From Brachyspira sp. CAG:484 (GTDB lineage Bacteria; Cyanobacteriota; Vampirovibrionia; Gastranaerophilales; Gastranaerophilaceae): 50,001 bases of DNA. This document shows, in pieces, positions 40,586 through 49,276 of this stretch. The notes under the pieces were generated by a model. That model ran no database searches. It had not been told where the DNA came from and was given only the letters and a program-made list of their open reading frames with translations. The stretch's first letter is position 1, and the number at the start of each line of letters is the position of its first letter. The translations under genes and the position numbers were made by a program. The stretch lies in the NCBI GenBank assembly GCA_000431315.1, contig HF989722.1, positions 53,983 to 103,983 of the forward strand, given 5' to 3'.

Positions 40586-41852
40586 TGCAGTTTAACAAAC
40601 ATGTTCAAAAATTTCTCTTTTAGATTTTTTCTACGTTTAGTCAGTTTTTTAATGTCATAAACTTTCCAAATATTATTCAACATGTCCAAAATTTCATCTG
40701 TACTCAATTTCTCAGGCAGCAAATCTTTTCTTTCTGAATTTACTTTTGTCCATGAATACAGCCAGTGGCAAAGATCTTTTGTAAAGTTCTCGTATACATC
40801 TGCCGGGAATTTATATTTACCATTTTTAATTTTATATTTAAACTTAAAATCGTAATCGTTGAAAAAACGCAGTAATTCCTCTGTTATGCCAAGAAGATAA
40901 GGCTGTGAATGATATGTAATAGGCAGAGGCGTTTGGTAAATATCAACATAAGTTGCATCTAAATTTTTCATTTCATCTATAAGGAGCTGCATATACAAAA
41001 TATCCTGAGAGCGGTTTAGGCAGATTGTTCTAACCCCATCTCTGCAAAATAAAACATTGTGCATGCTTGTTCCAGAGGTACCGGCAACAATATCAGCCCC
41101 TTTCATTAAAGATATTTGTGATTTTATAGAAAGAGTTTCCGGATATATAACCTTAAATCCTTTGTTTGAAAAGGCTTTCTCAATAATTTTCTCGCCTAAA
41201 GTAGGAACCTCCGGATTGTAGTTTGCTCTAGACAAATAAATCTTTTTATATTCTGCTGGTTTAATATCAGCGGTAATTTCATTTAAAATATCCTTAAAAC
41301 TTTCATGGTAATAATCGTGATACCTGAAAGCTGGTTCAGGAACTATAATACGTTTGAACCTTAAGGGTTTTGTTACCCGGATAATTTGTTCATCCTTCAA
41401 GCCGAATAATCTTAAAAAATCGATAAAAGTATTATCAGATTTTGAAATAAAGCATACTTTTAAGCTGCGCTTCTTAATTAAATACCACAGGCGTCCGAGA
41501 GAATCCGACAAAAAATGCCCGTAAAAGTCCCAAAAATATCCAAGCCAAACAACCTCTTCATCAATAATATCAATATTTTCAGAGAAGGGGGGGGGGCATA
41601 TCCACAAATAATCGAAGTATTACCTGCAAAATCGCAATGCGTTGTGAATGAAAGCTCAACCGGTTTCATATGGCAATCCAAGACACACCCATAGACTTTT
41701 ACTTTATCATCTTCTTTTGGAATACAAGGATAAACAACACCATCGTCTACAACTTCGTATGAAAGATTAGCCTTCTTAAGCCTATAGTTATTAACCGATT
41801 CAAAACCTGCAATCATTTCAGGTTTACAGTAAAATTTTCTTTGCATACTCAT
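40582..41852 (-). CDS. phase-variable GT61-type glycosyltransferase, frame OFF here
   Basis: The gene is split into two frames at a run of ten C (minus strand, 41596-41587). The upstream frame begins at 41852 (MSMQRKFYCKPEMIAGFESV) and, past the tract, drifts into an unrelated 30-residue tail ending at 41478. The downstream frame contains the GT61 (DUF563) motifs GHFLSDSLGRLWYL, KIYLSRANYNPEVP and DIVAGTSGTSMHNVLFC and runs to 40582. With 11 (or 8) C the two join as GYAPPPFSENID, giving a 423-residue protein. The apparent TTG start at 41607 for the downstream part is an artefact of the break. It is the outermost gene of the glycan locus, next to tRNA-Phe. Confidence 0.88.
41587..41596 (-). 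repeat. poly-G/C tract (10) in the GT61 gene
   Basis: Ten C on the coding (minus) strand within GCC-CCC-CCC-CC. Full-length reading requires 11 or 8. The tract lies about 85 codons into the gene. Confidence 0.95.
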
Positions 41853-41864
41853 TATTCAAAAATA

Positions 41865-41937
41865 TGCCGCGTCTCGGAATCGAACCAAGGACACAGGGAT
41901 TTTCAGTCCCTTGCTCTACCAACTGAGCTAACGCGGC
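41865..41937 (-). tRNA. tRNA-Phe (GAA)
   Basis: 73 nt on the minus strand. The acceptor stem GCCGCGT pairs with ACGCGGC, followed by discriminator A. The D-loop has AGCTCAGTTGGTAGAGC, the anticodon loop is CTGAAAA (anticodon GAA), and the T-arm is TTGGTTCGATTCCGA. CCA is not encoded. It marks the edge of the glycan locus. The flanking sequence to 42072 is AT-rich, with nothing else I can name. Confidence 0.97.
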
Positions 41938-42072
41938 ATATCTAACCTATATTAAATTAACAATCATTGACCTTTCAGCCACGTTTATAATTATAACTGC
42001 TAAAGATTTCAAGTCAAGAAGAATTATTATCTAATATAGCAAAAATTTTTATTTTTGTGACTTACAAGTAAT

Positions 42073-42981
42073 ATGAAAATACAACCATATAACACAGGGT
42101 TACCCCTATATCAGCATGTAACTTTCAAAAGTAATAGAGAACTAAAACCGGATAATGCAGATAAAAATTTGATTGAATACGAAAAGAATAATTTTATAAG
42201 CGGTATTTATTATACAGATATGCTCAATAAGGAAAACAACGATTACTGCTGCAAAAAGATTGATTATTACATGAATGATCCGTCGTTAAATACTTATAAT
42301 TCAAAAATTCCTCAGAAAAAATATGACGAACTTCCTTACAAATTTGCTGCAATCGTAAAAAAACTGGAAAATCAACATGCTGATACAATTATAAAAAATA
42401 AAATACCTGAGCTTTTTAAAAACACAAACATAAAAAACCTTACTGATTCCTTAGACACATTAGCATACATCATCAGAGATAACCCAAAACACTTCAGAAA
42501 TGACGATATAACACTCGTATTAGGCAACGACAAAGTTAATTTGGAATATATAGGTTCAGGCTGCAACAGCTCTGTTTTTAAGCTTAGCAAAGAAAACACT
42601 GCTCCTGTTGCAATGAAAATCTATAAGAAACCTGAAGATATAACCAGCTTTAGCATCTTTGGAGAACTTGGGTTATATCAGCAGTTAAAAAATGAAAAAA
42701 TAAGCAATATTCCGGATCTATATCTTGCTAATCCTGTATCAGTCAAGGTAGTAGACAACACCAAAAATTACGATACTATATGCGATGTTGATAACCTGAA
42801 ATATTTTGATGGTTACAAAGGGGCATGGGCAATAGTTGAATATATAACCCCGGACACTCCTGTTAAACCCGGCATATCTCTGCATGAATGGTTAAAAAAG
42901 AACAGCCTGTATCATATTGATACAAGCTGTGACAATTGTATTGGAGCCTACATTGTAGATTTAGGCGGTATAACAAGTTAA
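42073..42981 (+). CDS. minimal protein-kinase-like protein
   Basis: 302 residues. The first ~145 residues are unrecognised (start MKIQPYNTGLPLYQHVTFKS). From residue 157 there is a kinase N-lobe: glycine loop IGSGCNSSVFKL (160-171) and the VAIK-like VAMKIYKK with K182. A hinge-like AIVEYITPD follows. The end holds a compact catalytic segment: YHIDTSCDN, with H281-I-D283 and N288 in the HxDxxxxN spacing, then VDLGG with D296 at the DFG position. The protein stops six residues later, so the activation segment and most of the C-lobe are missing. Such minimal kinases are known among secreted effectors (OspG type); whether this one is secreted is unknown. A convergent infC follows. Confidence 0.6.
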   Translation: MKIQPYNTGLPLYQHVTFKSNRELKPDNADKNLIEYEKNNFISGIYYTDMLNKENNDYCCKKIDYYMNDPSLNTYNSKIPQKKYDELPYKFAAIVKKLENQHADTIIKNKIPELFKNTNIKNLTDSLDTLAYIIRDNPKHFRNDDITLVLGNDKVNLEYIGSGCNSSVFKLSKENTAPVAMKIYKKPEDITSFSIFGELGLYQQLKNEKISNIPDLYLANPVSVKVVDNTKNYDTICDVDNLKYFDGYKGAWAIVEYITPDTPVKPGISLHEWLKKNSLYHIDTSCDNCIGAYIVDLGGITS

Positions 42982-42985
42982 ACAG

Positions 42986-43522
42986 TTATTGCGGACCTAA
43001 ATATAATGTTACGTTTCTTCCTTCAAGCATAGGCTTCTTTTCTATAACCATAGGCTCGTCTTTTAAGTCCTCTACAAAGCGGTTTGCAAGGTCAAAAGCA
43101 AGATTTGAGTGCTGCATTTCACGCCCTCTCATCATAATAACAATTTTTACTTTATTACCCTGAGCAATAAATTTTTGAATATTCTTAATTCTGACCTGAT
43201 AGTCATGAGTGTCAATTTTATATCTTATCTTAACTTCTTTAACATCAACCGTATGCTGTTTTTTCTTTGCCTCTTTAGCTTTCTTTTCCAGCTCATATTT
43301 ATATTTGCCGTAATTTAAAATCTTTGCAACCGGGGGTTCCTGGTTAGGGCTTATCAAAACTAAATCTAAATCTGCATCATATGCCATTTTCAAGGCTTTT
43401 GATGTTTCTATAATTCCATGGTTTGTACCATTTTCATCAATTAAACGGACTTCTTTTGAACGAATACGCTCATTCATAATTGCTTTATCTTTATTGTCCC
43501 TTGTTCTGTTATCGTTAGCTAT
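42986..43522 (-). CDS. infC: translation initiation factor IF-3, probable ATA start codon
   Basis: Binds the 30S subunit and checks initiator tRNA and start codon. Motifs: NERIRSKEVRLIDENG, NQEPPVAKILNYGKYKYE, KVKIVIMMRGREMQH, YLGPQ. The ATG at 43477 gives 163 residues but has no ribosome-binding site. Fifteen codons upstream, in frame, an ATA at 43522 is preceded by TAGGAG with an 8-nt gap and gives 178 residues (ANDNRTRDNKDKAIMNERIR), closer to the normal length. infC is the textbook case of a rare AUU/AUA start used for autoregulation, so I choose the ATA start. It stands alone, without rpmI-rplT in the window. Confidence 0.9.
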   Translation of the reverse strand: MANDNRTRDNKDKAIMNERIRSKEVRLIDENGTNHGIIETSKALKMAYDADLDLVLISPNQEPPVAKILNYGKYKYELEKKAKEAKKKQHTVDVKEVKIRYKIDTHDYQVRIKNIQKFIAQGNKVKIVIMMRGREMQHSNLAFDLANRFVEDLKDEPMVIEKKPMLEGRNVTLYLGPQ

Positions 43523-43758
43523 TGTTGTGTCTCCTATATTATTTTACAAATAGATATTAGCACAAGCATAGAAATTTCGCTATATAACTGAAAAAAAATT
43601 TTTGTAACAAAATGTTAAAACATATTTATATATACCTAATATATGCTTCTTGTAAGGGTTTAGGACTAAATAAGGCTAAACAGCCCGTTAAAGTTTTAAC
43701 CATGACAAACCGATAGATAAAAATGTAAGACGGAAAAAACTAAATAGGAGTATGATTT

Positions 43759-43923
43759 ATGAAAACACAAGCCCCGCAAGAAGAGATGATCGGAATGAAC
43801 GTTCTTGAAGCACTACAGCGAGAAATGAACATTGAAGAACGTCCGGCAATTTCTATGGAAATTCCGATTCAGCAAATGTTTGACGAGTTTTTGGTATTTG
43901 TATCAAAGTCTGACTTTGAATAG
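43759..43923 (+). CDS. small hypothetical protein, 54 aa
   Basis: MKTQAPQEEMIGMNVLEALQ... ending FVSKSDFE; acidic, Met-rich, one amphipathic helix. AGGAG lies 10 bp upstream and a strong terminator follows 19 bp after the stop, so it is probably a real gene. The 236-bp gap before it (43523-43758) holds the infC leader on one strand and a long leader on the other. That leader has possible short hairpins (GGGTTTAG/CTAAACAGCCC and GTTAAAGTTTTAAC), but I cannot match a riboswitch. Confidence 0.55.
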   Translation: MKTQAPQEEMIGMNVLEALQREMNIEERPAISMEIPIQQMFDEFLVFVSKSDFE

Positions 43924-43942
43924 TCAAAGAAAAAAGTTTTAC

Positions 43943-43975
43943 AAAGGGTTAACTATAAAAGTTAGCCCTTTTTTA
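43943..43975 (+). terminator. rho-independent terminator
   Basis: AAAGGGTTAAC and GTTAGCCCTTT form a stem (one mismatch) around a 7-nt loop and are followed by a T-run. It ends the 54-aa ORF. Confidence 0.8.
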
Positions 43976-44079
43976 TTAGTTACAAATTATTAAATTGTAA
44001 AACTGTATAGTACAATGTCGATATACAATGAGTTATTATTGTATTAAGATAATAAGGGTTGATAACGAGGGCTTATGAC

Positions 44080-46194
44080 ATGAAAAAATCAGCTATTGTA
44101 CTAATCAGTATTCTTGCACTATCGCAGCCTGTTTTCGCAGACTTTAAAGAGCATTTTGATCTTGGACAGCAGTACCTTTCTAATTACCAGTATTCCGGAG
44201 CGGTAACTGAATTTAAAAATGCGTTAAGAATTAATTATCTTGATAATTCTGCCAGAATAGGGCTTATCAACTCTTATCTTGCACGCGGAGCATACTATGC
44301 AAATAATGAAAAGAACTGGGAAAAGGCGGCAGACGACTATAGAAGCGCACTGTTTTATATGCAGTATTACCCTACAGCAGAAGCTGCAAGAAATTCCGTA
44401 CAGGGCATAGGACCGGTACAGAGTAATTTAAGTAAATGTCTGACCATATCAAAGTTTGACACAAACCCTTCATCAAGATTTGCCAAAGCTAAACAATTAC
44501 GTGCAGAAGGGAATTTTGCAGCAGCGGCTTACGAATTTAATCAGTCGCTTGGAGATAAAAATTACATAAAAGACAGCTATACTCAGGTAGGTGACATTAT
44601 GAAGCTGCTGGGGAATGACCCTAAGGCGGCAGAATATTACAGAAAAGCGATTTCTGTATCTCCGACAGATGTTTCGCTTAGATTATCCTACGCAAAACTG
44701 CTGGACAAACTCGGACAGGAAGAACCGGCTGTCGAAGAGTATAATTACATATTAACAAAAAGCTCTGATAACAAAGACGTACTTTATTCTTTAGAGAGAA
44801 TTTATAAGAAAAAGCTTGAACAAAATCCATCAGATGCTGATTTAATCTCTAACCTCGGGGCAATTCTTCAAAAACAAAACAAGTTGGATGAGGCACTTAC
44901 ATACTACAAAAAAGCCGAACAGCTTGACCCTTCCAATATAAATACGAGAATAAACGTAGGGACTCTTTACCAGCAGAAAGGCGATTATAAGACTGCAATA
45001 GTAGCATATGATTCTGTTCTAATTCTTTATCCGGATAATGTTAATGCAAACCTGTTTAAAGCTCAATGCCAGGCTGCACTTGGAGAGGATAAAGAAGCAC
45101 AGCAGACTTACAGAAAAATTCTTGCAATGGATCCTTCCAATACTATTGCCCAGAATGAACTTTTTAACAGTGCAAAAAACACAATGACAACAGCTCAGTT
45201 TATAGATTATGTAAAGAAAAATTCAAACGGAGCCGATACAACCGGAATGCTCTACGACTATGCACTGAAATTGCATAAAGAAGGGAAGCTTGCAGACGCA
45301 ATTCTTTTATATAAAGAAGTCTTAGGTAAAGACACCACAGGTGAAATTTATACTAACCTTGCAATAGCACAAGGGCAGATGAAAGATTTTAACACTGCTA
45401 TAGCAACATTAAATACTGCAAAAACAAAATTTCCTGACAATTCGGAAATTCTTACAGCAATGAAGTCAATAAGCGATGAAGCTGTAGGGACACAGCTTGA
45501 TAAAGCCGCAGAGTTCTTTAACAATAAGGATTACAAAAATGCTATCGCTGAATATTTAAAAATTCAGCCTGCAACTGTTGATTCTATGCTTGGGGTTGCT
45601 TCTGCATACCAGAATATGGATGATTACCCTAATGCAATAGAATATTATAAAAAAGCTCTTAATCTGAAACCTACAGATACTGATATAGCTTATTATATCG
45701 GTGCGCTTTACTCAGATACAGGGAATTATACTGAAGCTGAGAACTATTTAAACAAAGCGCTTACATTAAATAAAAACAACCAGAATGCCAAAGAGCTTCT
45801 GGCATCAATAAAAGATCAGAATAACAGCCTTACACTCGATAATGCAATCAAGCTTTACGATGAGCAAAAATATGATGAAAGCCTTGAACTGCTTAACAAA
45901 GTACTTTCTTATAATAATCAAAACGCCTATGCTCTTTACTACAGAGGCATGATTTATGACACAAAGAAACAATTGAATGAAGCAATAGCAGATTTCAAAA
46001 ATGCTCTTGCTCTTAATGCTTCTGACTTAACAATATTAAATTACATGATTGCAGCAGATTATGATACACTTGGAAAATATAAAGAAGCATACTCATACTA
46101 CACAGCATATGCAGCTTCAAATGTGCCTGATGACGAGTACAAGCAGTATGCAAAGACAAGAGCCGAAGAATTAAAGCAATATGCAGGAAAATAA
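44080..46194 (+). CDS. secreted or periplasmic TPR-repeat protein
   Basis: 704 residues from ATG 44080; a TTG 21 bp upstream is in frame but would bury the signal peptide. Sec signal peptide MKKSAIVLISILALSQPVFA, with cleavage after A-x-A-like VFA. The rest is a series of tetratricopeptide repeats, for example EEPAVEEYNYIL, KLDEALTYYKKAEQLDPSNI, DYPNAIEYYKKALNLKPTDT, NYTEAENYLNKALTLNKNNQ, QLNEAIADFKNALALNASDL. It likely scaffolds an envelope complex. The next gene, dus, starts within its final codons (14-bp overlap). Confidence 0.85.
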   Translation: MKKSAIVLISILALSQPVFADFKEHFDLGQQYLSNYQYSGAVTEFKNALRINYLDNSARIGLINSYLARGAYYANNEKNWEKAADDYRSALFYMQYYPTAEAARNSVQGIGPVQSNLSKCLTISKFDTNPSSRFAKAKQLRAEGNFAAAAYEFNQSLGDKNYIKDSYTQVGDIMKLLGNDPKAAEYYRKAISVSPTDVSLRLSYAKLLDKLGQEEPAVEEYNYILTKSSDNKDVLYSLERIYKKKLEQNPSDADLISNLGAILQKQNKLDEALTYYKKAEQLDPSNINTRINVGTLYQQKGDYKTAIVAYDSVLILYPDNVNANLFKAQCQAALGEDKEAQQTYRKILAMDPSNTIAQNELFNSAKNTMTTAQFIDYVKKNSNGADTTGMLYDYALKLHKEGKLADAILLYKEVLGKDTTGEIYTNLAIAQGQMKDFNTAIATLNTAKTKFPDNSEILTAMKSISDEAVGTQLDKAAEFFNNKDYKNAIAEYLKIQPATVDSMLGVASAYQNMDDYPNAIEYYKKALNLKPTDTDIAYYIGALYSDTGNYTEAENYLNKALTLNKNNQNAKELLASIKDQNNSLTLDNAIKLYDEQKYDESLELLNKVLSYNNQNAYALYYRGMIYDTKKQLNEAIADFKNALALNASDLTILNYMIAADYDTLGKYKEAYSYYTAYAASNVPDDEYKQYAKTRAEELKQYAGK

Positions 46195-47152
46195 AGAAAA
46201 AGTAACACAGTTAATACAAAGCAAAGTTTCGCTTGCCCCTATGGCAGGTATAACAGACTATGTACTAAGAAGCCTTGTTAGAAAATATTCAAAAAATTGT
46301 CTTCTTACAACGGAAATGATAAGCTCTGAATTTCTGGCACAGGTAAAAGGCGGTGATATTGTAAAAAGAAATAATGACCATTCACCGGTTTCATACCAGA
46401 TAAGCGGACATAAACCGCATTTAATGAGGGCAGCAGCAGAATATCTTACCCCTATGGCAGATATGATTGATATAAATATGGGATGCCCTGTAAATAAAGT
46501 TGTAAAAGGTCAGGACGGATGTGCACTTATGCGTACTCCGGAGCTTGCATCAGATCTTGTGAAAGCTGTAAAAGACGGTACTGATAAACCTGTCAGCGTA
46601 AAATTCAGACTAGGGTACACTTTTGATGAACTTAATTATGTAGAATTCGGTCAGAAAATGCAGGAGGCAGGTGCTGAATTTATAACAATTCATGGACGGA
46701 CACGCTCACAGTTATATTCAGGCAATGCAGACTGGAAGATGATTAGAAAATTAAAAGAAAATGTTGACATACCTGTATTTGCTAACGGCGATGTTATTTC
46801 AATTGAAACAGCAGAGCAATGTCTTGAACAATCCGGTGCGGATGGAATAGCTATAGGACGCGGAGTTTTAGGCGATCCTACATTATTGTTCAGAATTGAA
46901 AATTTTATCAGGACAGGAGAAAGACTTCCTGTTCCCCCGATAGAAGAACGAATTGCTATGCTAAAATGGCATCTTGATGAAGAAATTAAGCTTCGCGGGG
47001 AAAAAGTAGGAATAAAATTTTTCAGAAAATTTTACCCTTATTACATAGCAGGAATGAAAAATGCCGCAAAAATCCGCTCAGTGCTTGTTACCGAAGAAAA
47101 TTACGACAATATCATGAAAACACTAAACCTTATTCCGGCAGCATGTTTCTAA
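46181..47152 (+). CDS. dus: tRNA-dihydrouridine synthase
   Basis: FMN-dependent reduction of uridine in the tRNA D-loop. 323 residues. Motifs: LAPMAGITDYVLR (18-30), INMGCPVNKVVKGQDGCAL with catalytic C102, VKFRLGY, ITIHGRTRSQLYSGNADW, VFANGDV and GIAIGRGVLGDP. Overall like DusB. The 14-bp overlap with the TPR gene suggests co-translation. Its stop abuts the convergent diguanylate cyclase stop with no gap. Confidence 0.94.
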   Translation: MQENKEKVTQLIQSKVSLAPMAGITDYVLRSLVRKYSKNCLLTTEMISSEFLAQVKGGDIVKRNNDHSPVSYQISGHKPHLMRAAAEYLTPMADMIDINMGCPVNKVVKGQDGCALMRTPELASDLVKAVKDGTDKPVSVKFRLGYTFDELNYVEFGQKMQEAGAEFITIHGRTRSQLYSGNADWKMIRKLKENVDIPVFANGDVISIETAEQCLEQSGADGIAIGRGVLGDPTLLFRIENFIRTGERLPVPPIEERIAMLKWHLDEEIKLRGEKVGIKFFRKFYPYYIAGMKNAAKIRSVLVTEENYDNIMKTLNLIPAACF

Positions 47153-48937
47153 TTACCTGCCAACCTGGTTTCTGCCATTGTGTTTTGCATTATACAGACG
47201 CTTATCAGCAGCTTCAATCAATTCTGATGCAGTATTTCCGTCATAAGGATAAGTCGAAACGCCCAGGCTTATGGTTACGGTAACCTCCTTATCTCCAATA
47301 AGCCTGAATTTGTTATCAGAAACACGTTTACATATTTTTTCAGCAGTTGAATATGCGACATCCTTGCCGGTATTAGGAAGAATAATACTCATCTCTTCAC
47401 CACCATAGCGGCATACAATATCTGTAGCACGCACATTACGTTTTAAGGTTTGGGCTACCTGCCTTAAAACAGCATCCCCTGCCTGGTGCCCAAATGTATC
47501 ATTAAACTTCTTAAAGAAATCTATATCAAGAATAATAAGAGAAAACTCTGTTTCATACCGCTTTGAATTTTCAATCTGCATACGCATCTGTTCCTGAAAA
47601 TATCTGTGGTTATACAAATCAGTTAAACCGTCGGTTGTTGCAAGTTTGTACTGCTGTTCAAAATCTCTTGATTTGATAAGATATTTTACAATAAATGCAG
47701 AAATAAAAGCTATCACTGCAAGAAGAAGCGGGTAAACCATTTCAATCCAGAGATTTCCGAATTTCATTGCATAATACCCTGCAAGAATATATATTACATA
47801 AACAGACAAAGACGCAAGAGAAGCGACAAAAGCGGAAGAAACTCTCATTACAATAAAACCGGTAATCAAAGCCATTATAATACCGGCTAATATTGTGTAA
47901 GTTTTATCCATTTTACGTATAAAATTATTATCAAGTATATTATTTACATATGTTGCCTGAACTTCAACCCCGGGATAAGTTCTGCTGACAGGAACAGTCT
48001 TTATATCAAAAAGACTTGATGCGGTTGTTCCAAAGTAGATTATTTTATTATGGAAGTCAAAACCTTCATCTTTCATCTCTCCGTTAACAATTTTAATCAG
48101 TTTATACATAGGTATATGCTGATAAGTAGCGGTTGAGCCATACCAGTTCAATATAGCGCCGCCGTTTTCATCAAGATAAATTTTTCTGTCGCCCAGAAGC
48201 AGATTAGAATTACTGTCTATAATAAATTTATCAGGTGAGTATCCTTCAACCGACTTTATATAATCCATTCCGACTTTCAAACCCAATTGCGGATAATATT
48301 TATCATAATATTTAACAAATACCGGCATCGATCTAAGGATGCCGTCATCAGCGCGTGAAACGTTAATCATCCCCACATTAGAAGTTATATCCAAAATACC
48401 CTTCAATATAGAACGGCAGTTTGTAAATGTAAGGTTTGAAAAATCTATTTTCCTGGAATGGTTTTCTACATTAACACTCAGTTTTTCCGGCAGAACCGGC
48501 GGAATTCTTAAGTCTTCCGGCTGGTTATCAAGATTCATTGCAGTATAGACGTTGTTATATTTGCCAAAAACATCAATCAGTGCATTATCGGCTTCAGGTC
48601 TGCTTTTAAATGATTTGACAAACATCAAATCAAAAGCAATACTGCGCGGATTTTTACTTTCAAGGTAGTCAACCAGCTTTGCATAAATATCTCTAGACAG
48701 CGGCCATTCACCGTACTTATCAAGAATATATTCATAACTAGCCTCATCAACTGCTACAATTACTATATCTTTATTTGCAGACTTTGAACCGGCATTAATC
48801 ATAACATTCTGCCTCAAATCAAAAGTCCTGTTTTCTATCACATTAATAAAAGCATTGAAATTTGCACTTTTAACCGTTGCAAAAATTACAACACAAAACA
48901 ATAATAACCAAATCGAATATAATATTTTTTTAAGCAT
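47153..48937 (-). CDS. CHASE2-GGDEF diguanylate cyclase
   Basis: 594 residues. An N-terminal membrane anchor (~5-25) is followed by an extracytoplasmic CHASE2 sensor domain (DIVIVAVDEASYEYI, YGEWPLSRDIYAKLVDYL, RSIAFDLMF, YPGVEVQATYVNNIL). Three further membrane helices come at about 330-410, then a GGDEF domain. The active site is GGEEM (512-516) and the c-di-GMP inhibition I-site is RATD (503-506), five residues upstream, so both synthesis and product inhibition should work. The signal sensed is unknown. A 57-aa ORF ends six bases before its start. Confidence 0.93.
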   Translation of the reverse strand: MLKKILYSIWLLLFCVVIFATVKSANFNAFINVIENRTFDLRQNVMINAGSKSANKDIVIVAVDEASYEYILDKYGEWPLSRDIYAKLVDYLESKNPRSIAFDLMFVKSFKSRPEADNALIDVFGKYNNVYTAMNLDNQPEDLRIPPVLPEKLSVNVENHSRKIDFSNLTFTNCRSILKGILDITSNVGMINVSRADDGILRSMPVFVKYYDKYYPQLGLKVGMDYIKSVEGYSPDKFIIDSNSNLLLGDRKIYLDENGGAILNWYGSTATYQHIPMYKLIKIVNGEMKDEGFDFHNKIIYFGTTASSLFDIKTVPVSRTYPGVEVQATYVNNILDNNFIRKMDKTYTILAGIIMALITGFIVMRVSSAFVASLASLSVYVIYILAGYYAMKFGNLWIEMVYPLLLAVIAFISAFIVKYLIKSRDFEQQYKLATTDGLTDLYNHRYFQEQMRMQIENSKRYETEFSLIILDIDFFKKFNDTFGHQAGDAVLRQVAQTLKRNVRATDIVCRYGGEEMSIILPNTGKDVAYSTAEKICKRVSDNKFRLIGDKEVTVTISLGVSTYPYDGNTASELIEAADKRLYNAKHNGRNQVGR

Positions 48938-48943
48938 AATAAA

Positions 48944-49117
48944 TTATCCCAAATCTACATTATCAGTATAATTGATATTAGAAGATTTGGCAACAAAATT
49001 TTTAACGATGAAACGTTTTTCAAGAATAAAGTTATTTAATTTCAATATTTCAGTTGAATAAGAAAGCTCATCAGGATTTTTAAGATAACGGAGCAAACAT
49101 TGTTCGTGTAAATTCAT
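48944..49117 (-). CDS. small ORF, 57 aa, upstream of the diguanylate cyclase
   Basis: MNLHEQCLLRYLKNPDELSY... ending TDNVDLG. It has an AGGTGG ribosome-binding site 7 bp before its ATG and ends six bases before the cyclase start, so it would be co-transcribed and perhaps coupled. Predicted soluble and helical; no known domain. Small ORFs in such positions may be regulators, but nothing in the sequence shows this. Confidence 0.45.
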   Translation of the reverse strand: MNLHEQCLLRYLKNPDELSYSTEILKLNNFILEKRFIVKNFVAKSSNINYTDNVDLG

Positions 49118-49243
49118 ATTATTTAAACCACCTATAAAATACGCTCATCAGCAACAGTTTTATTATTACAAAACGGCTAAAATAACACATCAACTTTTCA
49201 TATAATATTGAAGAGATTTTCTCATGCAAACAGAGGATACATT

Positions 49244-49269
49244 AAAAACGGGCAGTATTATACTGCCCG
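49244..49269 (-). terminator. rho-independent terminator of the pilin-like gene
   Basis: On the minus strand CGGGCAGTA and TACTGCCCG form a perfect 9-bp stem with a 3-nt loop, followed by five T. It lies just after the stop at 49277. The remaining bases 49118-49243 are AT-rich and hold the leader of the 57-aa ORF. Confidence 0.8.
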
Positions 49270-49276
49270 AATGTTA

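Noticed and set aside
19620..41596. Poly-G tracts as mere sequencing or assembly errors
   Set aside because: Exact lengths may be wrong by one, but six tracts confined to one glycan locus, two of them breaking otherwise intact transferases, are not explained by error alone. The ON/OFF states given here remain provisional.
41478..41607. Separate gene starting at TTG 41607
   Set aside because: The start lies directly upstream of the poly-C run, and the upstream frame joins it with one added base; it is the broken GT61 gene.
42936..43318. Plus-strand ORFs at 42936 and 43109 over the infC gene
   Set aside because: They are antisense shadows of infC, with no ribosome-binding site or domain.
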